Below, piece after piece: positions 17,184-29,683 of a stretch of DNA of 64,000 nt. This DNA comes from Acheta domesticus (Eukaryota > Arthropoda > Insecta > Orthoptera > Gryllidae), in assembly GCA_031308135.1 (NCBI GenBank), contig JAHLJT010004567.1, positions 38,328,389 through 38,392,388 on the forward strand, written 5' to 3'. Position numbers and translations under genes: made by a program. Every line of letters starts with the position of its first letter. Position 1 is the stretch's first letter. The notes beneath the pieces were generated by a model. That model was not told the DNA's origin. It searched no databases and worked only from the letters and a program-made list of their open reading frames with translations.

Positions 17184-19462
17184 AGGTCCGTTCGCTGTAA
17201 CTTCACTCCGCATGTAAACAAACGCACGTGGTCGTCGCTTGTTCTCATTGGCTGACGGACACCACACTACCCTTCCGGGTGTCGTACGCAGTAAGAGCTA
17301 GGTCCCTTCCAAAATTGATTTATTTCTTGACACTCTCCACGAACAGAAAATACGTAGAAAGCGTGAAAAAAATGCAGATATTTGTTGTAATATCGTCAAC
17401 ATTTTATTTAATTCTTCGCTACATTTGGTAACAAGATTTAAATACCTTTACTTCGCTCTGTCTCAATCTGCCTTTTAGCGTATGACTGTCATGCATGCTA
17501 CTTATTTTGTGCATAATTCTTGTGACTTACGTTTTTCATGAAAAATAATTTGTTTCAGTGTTTGTTTCAAATGCAGTAGCTAAAGGAAAGTGTGTTCAGT
17601 TTATTTTGGTGTTAGTATAACAAAATTATGACGAACTGCCGAGTGTTTCATTACGTTTTCACTATTGTAAGATAATACATCACTATTACTTTTAGTACGT
17701 TGAGTCTTTTTCGATCTTATTTTATTGTATTATGCATTGCAGATGCAGTTATTCAATTTTGTAACTTCAGAGTAACGTAAGTGTTACTTTATAACTTAAA
17801 AAAAGAGTGCATGCCTTACGTAACATAACCTATGAAAAGTAATCTGAAGTTTTCTGGAAGTAACATGTGCCAAGTTACTGCAAGCCAACGCCTTTTGCAA
17901 CTGGAAATAAACCATGTTTTGCAGAAAAACCAAAAGAAGATCTTAATAAATCAGCCTCACACATTTGACAGATTGAAACATTATACATAAGTTGACTTTT
18001 CTTTCTCATAGTTTTGAGAGTCTTACAAACCCAACAATATCATCTCTGCGGCACATTTATTTATGGTTCTTAAAGGTAGTTAGTAAGATTCTAGTTAAAT
18101 AGGAATGTTTTGCAGGTTGCTCTTTAAATGGACAGAAACATTACGAAAAAAAATGATCCCCAGATCATTCCAAAGAAGTATGTGATAAATCTTGTTTACA
18201 CTCAGTGGATTATTGTGAAGAATGCTTGTTTTAGATAGTTCGTTGTAGAAATTTGTTGTTTTTGTAGTGACAAGTGTTATTGTAGTAACAAGTTGTTATT
18301 TAGTTTGTTTTGAAAACCGTGTGGCTTGAAAAACAGTTTTGAAATGTTCATTAGAAATTTAGCAACTTTCTCTTTCTTGAGGTATTATGATAAAAAACAT
18401 TAAGGCCTACAATGTTTTTGTTGATTCAAAGCATTTTTGAACTGAAAACAATTCTTAAATTTAAGGCCATTCAATCAGTTAAACTACAATATATGGAAAT
18501 AAATCAGATAAAAATCGTATATCAACTATTCTTTTTTAAAAATTGAACATTATTTATATTTTCCAATTGACTTAAACCATATAATCATTGGGAGGGTAGT
18601 GCAGTGTATCTACAGAAAAAAATAAAAAAAATTACAATTTCAAGCCTTGTCGTAAAGTTTGTGGCTTGTGATTCAGAAGTTTTGAAATGTGCAAGTTACT
18701 GCTGCACATTGGTATCAATAATGGCCATTGTTATACTACCTTTTTTATACAGTTGATATTTTGCTTCAGCCACATGTTACAAATGAAATTATCCCCTATG
18801 ATGACATAGAAATATTGTTATCACTCAAGTGTTAAAATGTAATGCTTTTCTGTACTAAATAAAACTGCATTTAAATAAAATTTTGTTGCTGAAGAATCCT
18901 TGGAAATGTCCCCCAAGCTTCTCTAATGGTGTTTTTTTGCAAGAAATTTAACAAATTTTGTCATAAAATATTATTTGTAGTTTTAGAATTGATTTTTTTG
19001 TTCTTATTCATGTGACTTGTAGAAATTACTTTTGAATAACAATTTATATATTTTGAAATTAAATTGAAAAGAATCAAGCTGTGGTTTGTTATCAAGCTAG
19101 GGCTGAAACATTTTACGAATGTGGCAGGCAGACTTTGCATATGACACTTCAACAGAAGAAATAATAACACTTGTGGTCAGTTCTTCCAGCGATGAACATT
19201 TTTCAGACAGTGCTTTGGACAAGATTTCACCGCTACCTTGCGAGAGCACATCGTAAATGTAAGTGCTGTAATATTTAAGCAAATTATCTGCGTGTTTTGG
19301 CTGGTATTTTGGGCGTATAAAGAAGTACTTGTGAAAATAATATGTAATGACAGTTCTGGCTGCGACACGTGCCGGTATTTGAGTATGGTTGTCGCGCGAA
19401 TGACGCAGCCAATTACGGGCGGAGGGATACTCTCAAAATTTGTTTACAGCGAACGGACCTTA
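17182..19462. mobile_element. 2.28-kb TA-flanked DNA transposon without visible transposase
   Basis: The element occupies 17184-19460 with terminal inverted repeats AGGTCCGTTCGCTGTAA (17 bp, perfect) and TA at both flanks (17182-17183 and 19461-19462). Removing it and one TA restores the LINE B coding sequence GIAL-DWL. The interior is AT-rich, with slightly richer ends that share an ATTGGCTG motif. No frame longer than about 90 codons and no DDE or other transposase motif was seen, so it is probably non-autonomous. The TA duplication fits Tc1-mariner-type integration, but the end sequence was not recognised. Confidence 0.88.
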
Positions 19463-20535
19463 GAGCAATACCACGGATACCATATGAAGTTAATTTGGAA
19501 GTAAAATGGTATGGTCAATGATGTCAAAAGCTTTTGAAAGATCTAAGAATATTCCAATAGTTGCTTCGTTTTGATCCAATAATGAGGCAATATCTTTAAG
19601 AAAAGAAAAAAATGTCTGTTTCCGTAGATTTTGATTTTCGGAAACCATGTTGGCAATCTGAAAACGTGTCGTGTTTATTGAGAAAGGTTTCCATTTGCTC
19701 ATAAAAAAGTCTCTAATGTTTTTGAAAAAACTGACAAAAGATAAACTGGCCGATAATTTTGAATTTCATTTTCGTTGCCTTTTTTTGAAGAGCGGCTTAA
19801 TCTTAGCTGTTTAAAATATATCTGGAAAAATTTCGATGCATAAGGATGCATTAAATATGTGAGTTAACGTGTGTATAATGGCAGGCGCACACGTCTTTTA
19901 CAAACAATCCGGAAATTCATCTAAACCGGGAGAATATTTATTTTTTAATTTACCGATTATTTTAAGAATTTCATGGGAAGAGATTTCGGAAACGAACATT
20001 GTGTCTAATTTTTTTAGGGAAACGTCAGATGTTGAATTTTGTGGCTGAAAACCGTTAGTGAGATCGAAATGTATTGGTTAAAGAGACTAGCTACTGTTGC
20101 CGGATCGTTCACATCTCTATCGTTATCTTTTAAAACAACATTCTCAACAAGGCTTCTAGTTGATTTGGTCGTATATTTTACTATATTCCACATTGATTTT
20201 GTTTTGTTATTTGAGTTCAAAATATCCTGATCGTGTTTCATGATTTTTGCCTGCATTATGACTTTCTTAACAATGATTTGTATTTTTCAAAGTAGAGGAG
20301 GAAACCTTGAAATACGGTATGATGGTTAGAAATGAAAGAAAGAATTCGTTTGTTTTTACATGATGTTTTAATCCCTTATGTTATCCAATAATTGCTTCTC
20401 CGTGAAATATTTAATTTTCTTTTTTGAAGAGGAAAGCAAGTTTAAAAATAAAATGAAAGCGTTGAAAAAAAGAATAATATTTATAGTTTGTATCAATAGA
20501 ATTATAAACCGCGTCCCATGACTCCTGCAGCAAGT
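19463..20535 (-). pseudogene. LINE B, segment 1 (linker and first RT blocks)
   Basis: Read on the minus strand from about 20530: SWDAVYNSIDTNYKYY, YKSLLRKVIMQAKIMKH, then MWNIVKYTTKSTRSL and a linker (20014-20256). Further on, FFSFLKDIASLLDQNE and IGIFLDLSKAFDIIDH give RT block A with its catalytic Asp, then a frameshift and KLTSYGIRGIAL ending at the DNA-element insertion. The part between 19700 and 20010 is poorly preserved, with stops. The 5' end lies near 20535, against LINE A. Confidence 0.8.
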
Positions 20536-20599
20536 AATCAATGAATAATTTTATTTTACTTTTAGTAAACACTCTACTCATAAATGTATTATTTATTGT

Positions 20600-21299
20600 G
20601 TTATATATAAGGTCAAAAATTCTACTCGTCGCCGACGACTATGTATTATACAGGGAAATTACAGAACAGCACGATATGGTTCAACTACAGGAAGATTTAA
20701 ATAAGATTAATGATTGGGCAAGAGCTATTAAAATGACTATAAATGGAAAGAATAGTAAAGCGATCACATTTTGTAGGGCCCGAGATTTTCATACAATACC
20801 TTATCAGCTAGGTAATGACGTAGTTCCGCGAGTCTCGAACTGTAAATACCTTGGCATTCTCCTGGATAGCAAGTTGGGATGGGGGAAACAAACAAACTGG
20901 AATACGGAGCTAGTTGTTGGAATCCGCACAGAATATGACTTAAAAAGAACTTAGAGAGGATACAAAAGAGAGCGGCAAAATACACGATTCGGAGGAACAT
21001 ATCTGCGCATTGGGAATCAATGAACATAAGAGGAAAAGGGCACGACTTTGCGTAATGTATAAATCTTACACTGGTGGCTCTGCATGGCAGAAATACGGGG
21101 AAGGCTAGATAAACCAAATTACTTTAATAAATTTGATCATAAATATAAAATTAGAGCAAGAACTCAAAGGACGGACGTGGGCAAATACTTCTTTGTAAAC
21201 AGAACAGTAGTAGATTGGAACGATTTGCCTGCGGCAGCTTTTGATCCCTTTCCTTGCTCAGCGCGTGGATTCAGAAAAAAAATATGGAAAATTAATTAA
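20600..21299 (+). pseudogene. CR1-like LINE A, segment 3 (RT block C to C-terminus)
   Basis: The plus strand resumes LINE A at KILLVADDYVLYREI, where VADD replaces the usual FADD. It goes on with LQEDLNKINDWARAIKM, VSNCKYLGILLDSKLGW, a frameshift near 20935, LERIQKRAAKYTIRRNIS and then GKYFFVNRTVVDWNDLP (21084-21299), with a stop at 21297-21299. The last block is the typical end of CR1-group ORF2. With segments 1 and 2 this gives one LINE interrupted by over 12 kb of later insertions. Confidence 0.8.
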
Positions 21300-21960
21300 T
21301 AGAGGGAAAACGCGTAGTGAAGTGAAAGGTGTGATTATGGGGAGTCTACGTATTAATATTTAGATAAAATATTTTGAGGTGCAGTAAAGTGAAGTGAAGT
21401 GATGTGAATTGATTTCATTTCGTTCTCTTTGTTTCTCAACTCTAAAACGCCTTTTATAGGTTATTCTGAAAAACGTTGGTATTTATTGATTTATGTTAAC
21501 GAGCATTGTACGTGTTAGAGATGTAAAAATTATTATAAATATTATATATTATTATATTGTAATGTTAGGTAAAAATGCTTATACATTTTGTCGAATATTA
21601 TTACGAGTGAATAGGTGCAGGCTAGTGTGTATGAGAAAGTTATTAGGTCTTTGTATGAAATGTATGTTCGCGTGTATGTTTGTATGTATGAATATTGTGT
21701 AATATATAAGTTAATTAATTTAAATGTTAGTGTATATGTATTTTCATTTGTTGTATACGTTTGTAAATGCATTTGCATGTTCTAAGTAGTGACAAAGATA
21801 ATTTGTTTTTTTATATTGAGTTTTTATATATTGTTTTTATTTGTAATTGTAATTGTGATTGTAATTGTAAATTGTAAATGTACTTTCATGTTTATGCATT
21901 CTACCACCAGGCAACATTTCCTAATTGTAGAATAAAGCTTATATCTATATCTATAAAGAA
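21300..21960 (+). repeat. LINE A 3' untranslated region
   Basis: AT-rich non-coding DNA after the LINE A stop. It contains ATTGTA-like short tandem units (21841-21880) and ends near an AATAAAGC motif followed by TATCTA repeats (21930-21960), which resembles a CR1-type simple-repeat tail. No target duplication was identified for the whole LINE. Confidence 0.55.
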
Positions 21961-22145
21961 AACAATAAATTACAAAACGGATAAGATAAGAAGAAATGAA
22001 CAGAAATATGTTTACATATAAAATACAAGTAACAATGATATTAATTATTTTTTGTTAATCTTTGAAATAAAATTTACAATAGTTGTGATAATAGTTTTAA
22101 CCAAAACCGGTAGCAATGAAAAAATAGAAAAAGGACCATACTTAT

Positions 22146-22350
22146 TAAATTTGCGCAACTTAAATAACTTTTTTCATTTCATTATCAAATAAATTGCATT
22201 GCCAAACGATATGCTCAATATACTCAGGTCCTTCACCACATTCACAAAGTTCACTATTGACAATTTGATGCCTATGTAAACTCCTATTAAGATGCGTATG
22301 GTTCCTTGTAATGCGATTAATAGTAACAACGGCTTTGCGTGGAATTCAAA
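22146..22350 (-). pseudogene. I/R1-like LINE 3' coding fragment
   Basis: On the minus strand the frame PRKAVVTINRITRNHTHL continues with NRSLHRHQIVNSELCECG and EYIEHIVWQCNLF, ending at a stop near 22166. The pattern of spaced Cys and His (ELCECG, HIVWQC) is the C-terminal zinc-binding motif of I- and R1-group LINE ORF2 proteins. Only this tip of the element can be read; upstream frames contain stops. Confidence 0.65.
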
Positions 22351-22639
22351 CTGGTAAAACCAACATTTCTTATAATTATGAAATTTGATATACTGGACAG
22401 CTTGGGTCAAATTTCACAATGACAGGATTTGGCTGTATGTACAAAGTGGAAAAATTTGGAACATTGGATTGGGCGAGTTACAAAAGGTTCTACTGTACTT
22501 CGAACGTGGAATATATAGATTTGAGTCAGGAGCGACTAACCAACAAAAGTGATCAGTACCGTTTGCCTGTGATCCGGTATTCACCACTACCCGCATTACC
22601 ATTTTTAACCTTTCGGTTTAACCTTTTTACTTCTAAAAT

Positions 22640-22920
22640 TTCGCAGCCTCGGCCCCACGGCGGCCGTGGGGGCCGGTCGCTCGTACGTTCGCATCGCAGG
22701 CGGCTTCTACGTCGTCTCCAATCTTCTCCCTGGTCTGCTCTGGTCGGCGCCTCGCTTCCCTATTCTTCTTTTGCAGATGACAGCCCGTCTCGTCTTCTCT
22801 CTTGAGCTCGATCGGATAGTACGGCTTCGTGCGTTTACATTGCACGACGCAATCCGAAGAATGCGTTCTTAAAAGTTCCTGGCGTACTGTGCAGCGCTCT
22901 CAATTAATAGCAGAGAGATC
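22640..22920. other. GC-rich patch with near-palindrome, no gene assigned
   Basis: CpG-rich DNA in an AT-rich setting. It contains the near-palindrome GGCCCCACGGCGGCCGTGGG at 22650-22669. Open frames on both strands here are compositional and have no recognised motif. The inner edge of the right inverted-duplicate copy starts just after it. Confidence 0.5.
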
Positions 22921-22970
22921 ATTCCTTCTGTTACACGTATGTGAATGCAGTTATTGCGGCAACACAGAAT

Positions 22971-24082
22971 ACCGCGCACGAACTGAATAATTTAGTCAGC
23001 CTCTCTGGATCAGATTCTAGAAAGTGTTCAAATCACGCACTTTTAAATACTTTGTCCCGTCGCGACACTTATTAAAAGAAACTCTTAACTAACATTCGTC
23101 GAAGAGACTCATAACTATCAGGCGTCTGTTCAAGCAATCGAAGAAACGAGATGCGAGAGCTGAGAGGCAAAGGGCTTCTTTTTTTCTGACGCTACTTGGC
23201 AGCGGATACCCCATTCTAATAAAGCGGCAAGACGGGATGCGCACAGACTGAACGCCCATAAGAGCTTTTGATTTTTCTCAGGGAAACAGGATCTTTGGGA
23301 AGTGAGAAAGGTTTCAACCCAAGACACGTAAATCAGTTTGGAGAGAAAAATGGTGCATGTATTCCGAAACTCCAGTAGTTTCCAAACCTACGCAAATAAA
23401 CAGTGCGCTCAAACAAAATGGTCATAATATACTTTGAATTACCGATGGCCGTTTCTTTAATTTTACTGATTTTCTTAAGAATATTCCACCGTGCACGGTT
23501 ACGCATACCAAATTTACCATTTCTTTGAAAAATGGCAAAGTAATGTAATTTTTTTTAAGAGAACAGTAGTCAATTATAAAACCTTTTTACTCTCGTATTT
23601 TTAAACAACAAATGATTTAAACAGAACTGATTGAATTAATTCTTTACACGATTAACTTATCCCTTTGAATTCCAGCAGGTTCGTTGCGAGTGAAATTACT
23701 GCCCACGTTATCCCCAGTTTAAACACAAAACGGCAAAGGCAGTTAATTCTCCTTCTTCAAAAAATCACTTATTTCAACCTCTCCTATTTTCAACTAAAAA
23801 TTCACCGTTCGAACCTTGTCTAGCAATTTTCTTATAGCTCGTCTTGCGCCGCACCTTGAAGCGATGTTGATGCTCGCCCGCGTTACCTTTGGTCTGCGTG
23901 ACCCCGGCGCTGTCCTCACAGCTGGTCCAAACGACCTCGGCCTCGCCGAGACCAACGCCTCCTGCTGTCGCCTAACCCCAGCTTCTTTCATCTCCCCGGG
24001 CGCGTAAGCGCGTTCGCTTCTCTCTTGACCGCCCTCTTCTTCGTTCTTCTCCGCCCTCGTCATCTCTCTTCTTCCCTATCCA
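22971..24082 (-). repeat. 1.1-kb inverted-duplicate segment, right copy
   Basis: Reverse complement of 2837-3924. It differs by scattered substitutions and a small insertion in the GC-rich end (an extra GAAGAAC-type unit near 24040). Frames equivalent to those of the left copy are open at 23130-23327 and 23794-24063. The outer edge is sharp at CTTCCCTATCCA. Confidence 0.85.
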
Positions 24083-24484
24083 ATTAGGAGAGCGCTATCG
24101 TGCTTGAGTCCACGCACGACGCAGTGAGTTGCGTGTGAATTCAGTGCGCTCTCGCGGCACTTACCACGCGGTTACAGTTCTTGTGCGTTTATCACAATTG
24201 TTGCCGCCGGCAAGAAAATAGTATATTCTCTAGTTTTGCGAGCCACCAACTTCGCTCCGATTTTCCACGTATAATGTCACATCCTCCACGCCTCTGTATT
24301 CTACAATTCTCACGGCACAGTTTCTATTGGATGTTTCACGCGTTTTCAGTATCTCAACTTAACTTTGATTCCACTTTACAACTTTTCCCGTCCTCTCCTT
24401 CACTTTCTCCCACATGAACAGTACGTGAGGGGAAAAAACTAGTCCACCGATTGTTCTAATATCGTTGCACATATAGAAAAATTA

Positions 24485-25640
24485 TTGGTGCTACAGAATG
24501 GCAGAGACTTTCCCGTATTAGTTTTCTATTTTCTTGGGTCTGGGCCAGCTATTCGAAATTTCCACATACTCTTGCCAGCTGCCATCTATCGCCGCATAAA
24601 GTTCATTTTTTGACATTTTCTTAATTTTTTTGGTTTCCTAATAATAGAACGGAAATATTAATTTCAGAATATTTAAAGAACACTAAAACCTGGTCCTAAA
24701 TAGCAATTTTCTTTGAACAATTTGGGGCCGTTTTAAGAAAATGGCGTTTAAGTGCAACTGCATATTCGAAATTTGAATCTCTTTCTTACAGAAAATGTTC
24801 AAGTTTTCGAAAAACTTCATTAAAAGTAATTTTAAGAAATTTAACTCACAAATACAACAGTATTTACAAACTGCTGTAAATGTGCATATTAAAGGTGAGA
24901 GAGATCCTTGAAAACAATTACATTTGTGTAATTTTTTAAAAAACAAAAATATACCTAATTGAACTTTACGTCATATTAAAGAGAACAATTAGCTCTATCT
25001 GTTCGGAAATTCTGAAGAAAAAATTTGGAACCATTTATGACAAATATGGGCGTTTCTGAAAATGTGGAATTTTGAGCTAGTTTTAACAGAAAACAATTGA
25101 GTTCTCGAGAAACTTATTCAAGTTCACGTGTACTATTCTTGGCTTGTACTTCTAAATATAATAAGGTGAAAAAATTGGCGCTAACGTAAATGTTAACGTA
25201 AGATACATGTCCAAAAATTTATTTTTTGTAATTTTTGAAAAAAACAAATGAATAGAGCAATATGGCTTTTATGTCATCTCATAGAGTACATTTAGTAATA
25301 TCCCTACCAAAAGTTTAAAGAAAAAATATTCATCCGTTTTTGAAAAAATCTTGTTTTTGTAATTTTTTAAAATTGCACATATTGCACGCAATATTGCGCG
25401 AAAACTACTAAAATTTTCAAAATAATGTACATGACCTTAATGAAAGAACTTACTCTGGAAAACAAATTTTATTTGGAGTAAAAATCTCCATCGTCAAGTT
25501 TGTAGTTGTAGGAAGACGCCGAATAGAATTCAAACTTTTGCAATTTTCGAAGAGTTTGAATTTTCGAAAATTCAAATTTTTTGAATTTTCAGCCAACATG
25601 AGACGTGCACCACATTCCACACTTAATATGAATATAACTA
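24485..25640 (+). repeat. family R dispersed repeat, copy 2
   Basis: Begins TTGGTGCTACAGAATGGCAG and continues TTTCCCGTATTAGTTTTC, the family terminal motif, then the same interior as 765-1680. After the TTGCGCGAAAACTACTAAA block it extends into the second family module (GAAGACGCCGAATAGAATTC near 25513). No terminal inverted repeat is visible on the right, so the copy is incomplete or rearranged. No coding region. Confidence 0.75.
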
Positions 25641-26618
25641 TTTTATAATACGTACGTATAGGAGGTAAAATGATTACCTGTAAACAATGTTAACTGTTGC
25701 TAACTCTTTTTGTTAAATGCGTATTCTTAGTTTTTAGCTCATATATTGGTTATTGTACGTGCATACATTGCCAATTTTAAGTGCATGGTTGCATGCATAT
25801 TTTTAACTTTTTGAGTACATGGAATTCTGGGGTCTATTAGTATATAGTATTATAGTTATATACCATTTAATATCATCTAAACCTTAAAGAAATATAGTGC
25901 GTGTTGAATAAAAAGAAAAACGATGAAGCGGTGTCGGAACTGTTATCTTACGACGGAAAGAAATTCACAAGTGAGCAGTCAGAATTTTCGTAATTATTTT
26001 GATGTCAATTACATATTTTCTAATTACTGTATTAACATTATTAGCCCAGGGAATTCACATATTTTTTACAACACTACGATGGAAACAGTGAGTTTCTCGC
26101 TTCTTGGTTGAATTGGACGTTTTCAAATAACTAAGATGTTAGTAGCGCAGAAAATGCAGTATTTCAATAAGACGTAGCTGTTTCCAATATCGCGGGAAAG
26201 TATGGAGGCTAAGAATGTATGTTTTTCTCGGGTTTAAAAACGGGCGCATTTGCATTCTTACAGAGAGCTCTCAATGTTACCAACATATCAATTCCTCCTC
26301 ACTAACTGGCACTGTCTTAACTTGTTGGATCTAAAGACAATGTTGTGGTCATTTCCAGAGGGTCTGCGTCCTCTTCCTCTTTTTTGCATGTCATTCCTGC
26401 TGGTAAAAACTTTGTGGTCAGCATTGCTATTAACCGACTTTTGTTATTCGTGTTAGTACGAAAAATTTCTTTGGACGTCGTTTGCATCATTGTGTTGTAA
26501 AGCACTACGTTCGCAAGATTTTTAGACCAAGATTTTTAGACCAATTAAATTCTCTGAGCTTTTTGTGTACCGACTTCTAGGCCATTAGGGCAGGCGACAA
26601 CATTAGGGTAAATGACAA
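25641..26618. other. no gene seen; AT-rich spacer
   Basis: Open frames here are under 70 codons with no motifs. A short direct repeat AGATTTTTAGACCAA occurs twice at 26516-26544. Confidence 0.5.
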
Positions 26619-26960
26619 CTACTGCTTGTAATTGTTATTTTGATACATATGCAACACACCGTAATTGTCACGGACGGACTCGTGTGCCAAAAATCCATAG
26701 CAGTCATTGATGACATACTGATCTTGAACACTACATTGTGTGTTTAGCATTAAATTGTGTAAATAGTTTGAATGCTTTATAAAGAATGAATTTATTTCTT
26801 TCCTTAAACTATTGAAGAATAAGGACAATAAATACTGGCCTAGATCGCAGGTCAAAACCTCCTCAAGCTGGTCATCCAACAACTTAGCAACGGCAATTCT
26901 TTGAAAAAGAGCTGTTTGATTCATAGGAATCAACTTGTGTATTCGTATTGCACTGTTCAT
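26619..26960 (-). pseudogene. degenerate transposon-associated ORF fragment
   Basis: A 113-codon open frame containing TALFQRIAVAKLLDDQLEEV followed by TCDLGQYLLSLFF. This recalls a block (LFQR..., then a Leu/Phe-rich SLF with a lysine-rich RK motif) found in many anonymous, multi-copy insect proteins usually regarded as transposon-derived. The N- and C-terminal parts are absent and the normally following RK-rich sequence is altered. The function is unknown; the relationship is a recollection of a common pattern and is tentative. Confidence 0.35.
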
Positions 26961-29683
26961 TACTAAAAGTAGTTATATAATGTCACTGTTTGAATTTGAC
27001 AGTTGCCATGACATCATCTAAAAATCTCTGTTAATGCGCTTATTAACCAAAATTCAATATATGAGAGTTATTTATATCGTCAGTCAGTGCTGATTGATAA
27101 CACACCAAAGTTATGAGGAGGGGGAAATGCTACAGAAAATCATTTATCACTACGTAAGAAATTTCTTAGTCCGTGTTCTGCACACCGTGTCTTACAACTC
27201 ACTGACACGTTCTACTCTTGAGTGCTTCAGATCTACGTTTTGTTCTGTATAGTGAAATGTAACACAGGAATCTTCGCTCTGTTCACAAATGTGTTGCAGA
27301 CGTCATTCCTTTTGTCCATTGCAACACTTCAGGGGAAATCCAACACCTATCATTGTGCGGGAAGATTTCGTTTCAAAAGCAAAAAGCTAGATACCAACAG
27401 AAAAATGTAGACGCCTAATTTCGCGGCGCTCTAGTGACTCAGAGGTTCATCGGAGAAAAAGCATAAAATCAAAATATAGATCAATTTTCTCTTTTACATT
27501 TCACATCAGGTCCACACGAAAAATTGACGTTTTTTACTTATTTTGAAACAAAGTAGGATAATTCCCATTTTTACAAGATTTTTCATTACATCAAATTTAA
27601 TTATGCTCTCGTGATTTAACTGTATGCTGGAGCGAAACAAAAGCTTAATGGCGTTAAGTGTAGGTAATTTTATCTTTTACTCATATGGTGTCATTACCAT
27701 CACAGTAAGGTGAGAAAGTAAAAAGGATTGATTTTGGCTTATTTGGAAGAATGTGAAAAATATCGTGAGTTTTACACATTTTTTGCATAAAAACATGATC
27801 TAGCTTTTGCTTTTTTATTTTAGGTATGAAATTAAAATAATTAAAGTTTTAAATTGCTTACAAGCTAGAGAAATATTAGTAATATTCACAAAAGAGATTA
27901 AGATATGTCTCTCTCTTTGGTTAACAGCTATATGGCTGATTGGCAGTCCCGATGCCCCCAGCGCCTTTTTGTGAGACTGGCCCTGGGTAAGTGTACCTAG
28001 GAAACCATACAGGCATACCATGGAAAAAAATTAACCTAGATCTTGTTCCATAGTTATTCTGCCAACTGTAGCATGTTCGCATAAAATCAGTGTATTTATG
28101 TAGATAGGATAAAAGAAAACACTTTAAAACTTCATTTTAAGCAATATTAACGTCCAACTGGCGCTCTTCCCCGTTGGTGGTGACTCCCAGGTATTGCACC
28201 ACGCTCTTAGTTCTGTTCCTGGGTTTATTGCACTTACACTTTCACCCTTCGCTTTAACACGGGTGAACATACGACCTTTGCTGACGTAATAAAATGGGTG
28301 GGGATTTTTGTCGCCGAGCTCTATGGAGCGCTGCGCGGCGGCAGAGGCAGTCTGAGGGGAATACCAATATTCTGTCTTCGTCTGACTTGAAGCTGCAGCT
28401 TAATTTTATGAATTTCGAGTGTTATTGAAAGTATACAATTTCAGCCAATTATTGACGGTATTCAGTGCATTGTTTATGATATTTGGAGGATTTTTTTGTA
28501 TTTGATATTAGGTTTGTTGATTCAAGATGTACCTTTGATGATTTGTGTTAAGGTGGCCGTTCTGGTTGGAAGTCCTTTAGCTTCTCGCGGAAGCCTGTCT
28601 GCCTGCAGCTGGCCGGTCAGCAGTTTGCTAGCGTTCTTATAAATATAATGCTTGTACAAGATCTTTCATTATTGCCAATGTAGTGACGTTTTCGAAATAA
28701 AATAATTTTATTTGTATAAAACGTGTCCTAACAATTGTGCTTTGGCAACACTGGAAATCAAAGCCAGAACTACGTGCGCGCTAGGTGAATATATCTGACA
28801 CGGGCACTACGCTTAAAAATATGTAAGTGATATTTCTGTACAGATTTTTATTCAACTTAGTTTTAATTACTTTACATAAATTGCGTAAATTTTATTATAT
28901 ATTAATGTTTTGAATGATTGAATTCGATGCTAACTGCAACCTCCAGTATGTTCCGGCACCTGTTGGCACAGACATACATAATTGTGCAATTAAAATTTAC
29001 TTTATTGCGAGCTGAATTAAAAGAGTAAGGAAAGTAAACAATGCGGGCTCTTTGAAATTCGGTATTTACGATGTCAATTTATAAGTACAAATTTGGATGC
29101 AAACGATGATCCGCACTTCACACGCACATATATTTTCATCCACTTTTCGGCGATATTTGTGTCATTTCCTACAATATTATTTTCTATTTTACGACATCGG
29201 AATGAAAAAAAATTGTGAACTATCCGAATTAATAACAACTGATCTGTAAATTTAATCTATATAAATTTCAGAGTCTTTAACTTAACTGCATGTACTGCTC
29301 TGACACTTCAAGACATTAAAAGTGGGTTTGGCTAATGAATGGTGCAATGTCCTTACACGTAAGTAATGAAATTTAAGTTTGATTTTATTTTGTTAGTTAA
29401 TGAAAGTTTTGCTTTGGTTTCCTTTGCACGTTTGATACATCCTATCATCTTTGGCAATATTGCAAGATTATGCTACTTAAACTTTTGTAAATGTAGAAAA
29501 TAACTGGTTTTGTGTAGAATTTCGATATTTATTTTCACATACACTATTTACAATCAACTTTGTACATGTAAATTTTGTTGACACAGAGGGACAGGTTATT
29601 ATGCCTTAAAATATAATTCTTCTTTGTCACCTTTGAAAAAATTAAAATTTTCCATTTTAGATGATACTTTTGATAAAAATTTG
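26961..29683. other. no gene seen; AT-rich intergenic DNA downstream of the IDGF gene
   Basis: No supported coding frame or RNA gene. A CpG-richer patch lies at 28300-28360. The IDGF polyadenylation region should lie just below 29684; the minus strand offers AT-rich candidates but no single clear signal was chosen. Confidence 0.5.

Noticed and set aside
12360..20615. Imperfect target duplication of LINE B (TATTTATTTACGTCAAAAA against TATATATAAGGTCAAAAA)
   Set aside because: The left word is also part of repeat U as found in the P-element, so it cannot be claimed as duplicated LINE A target sequence.
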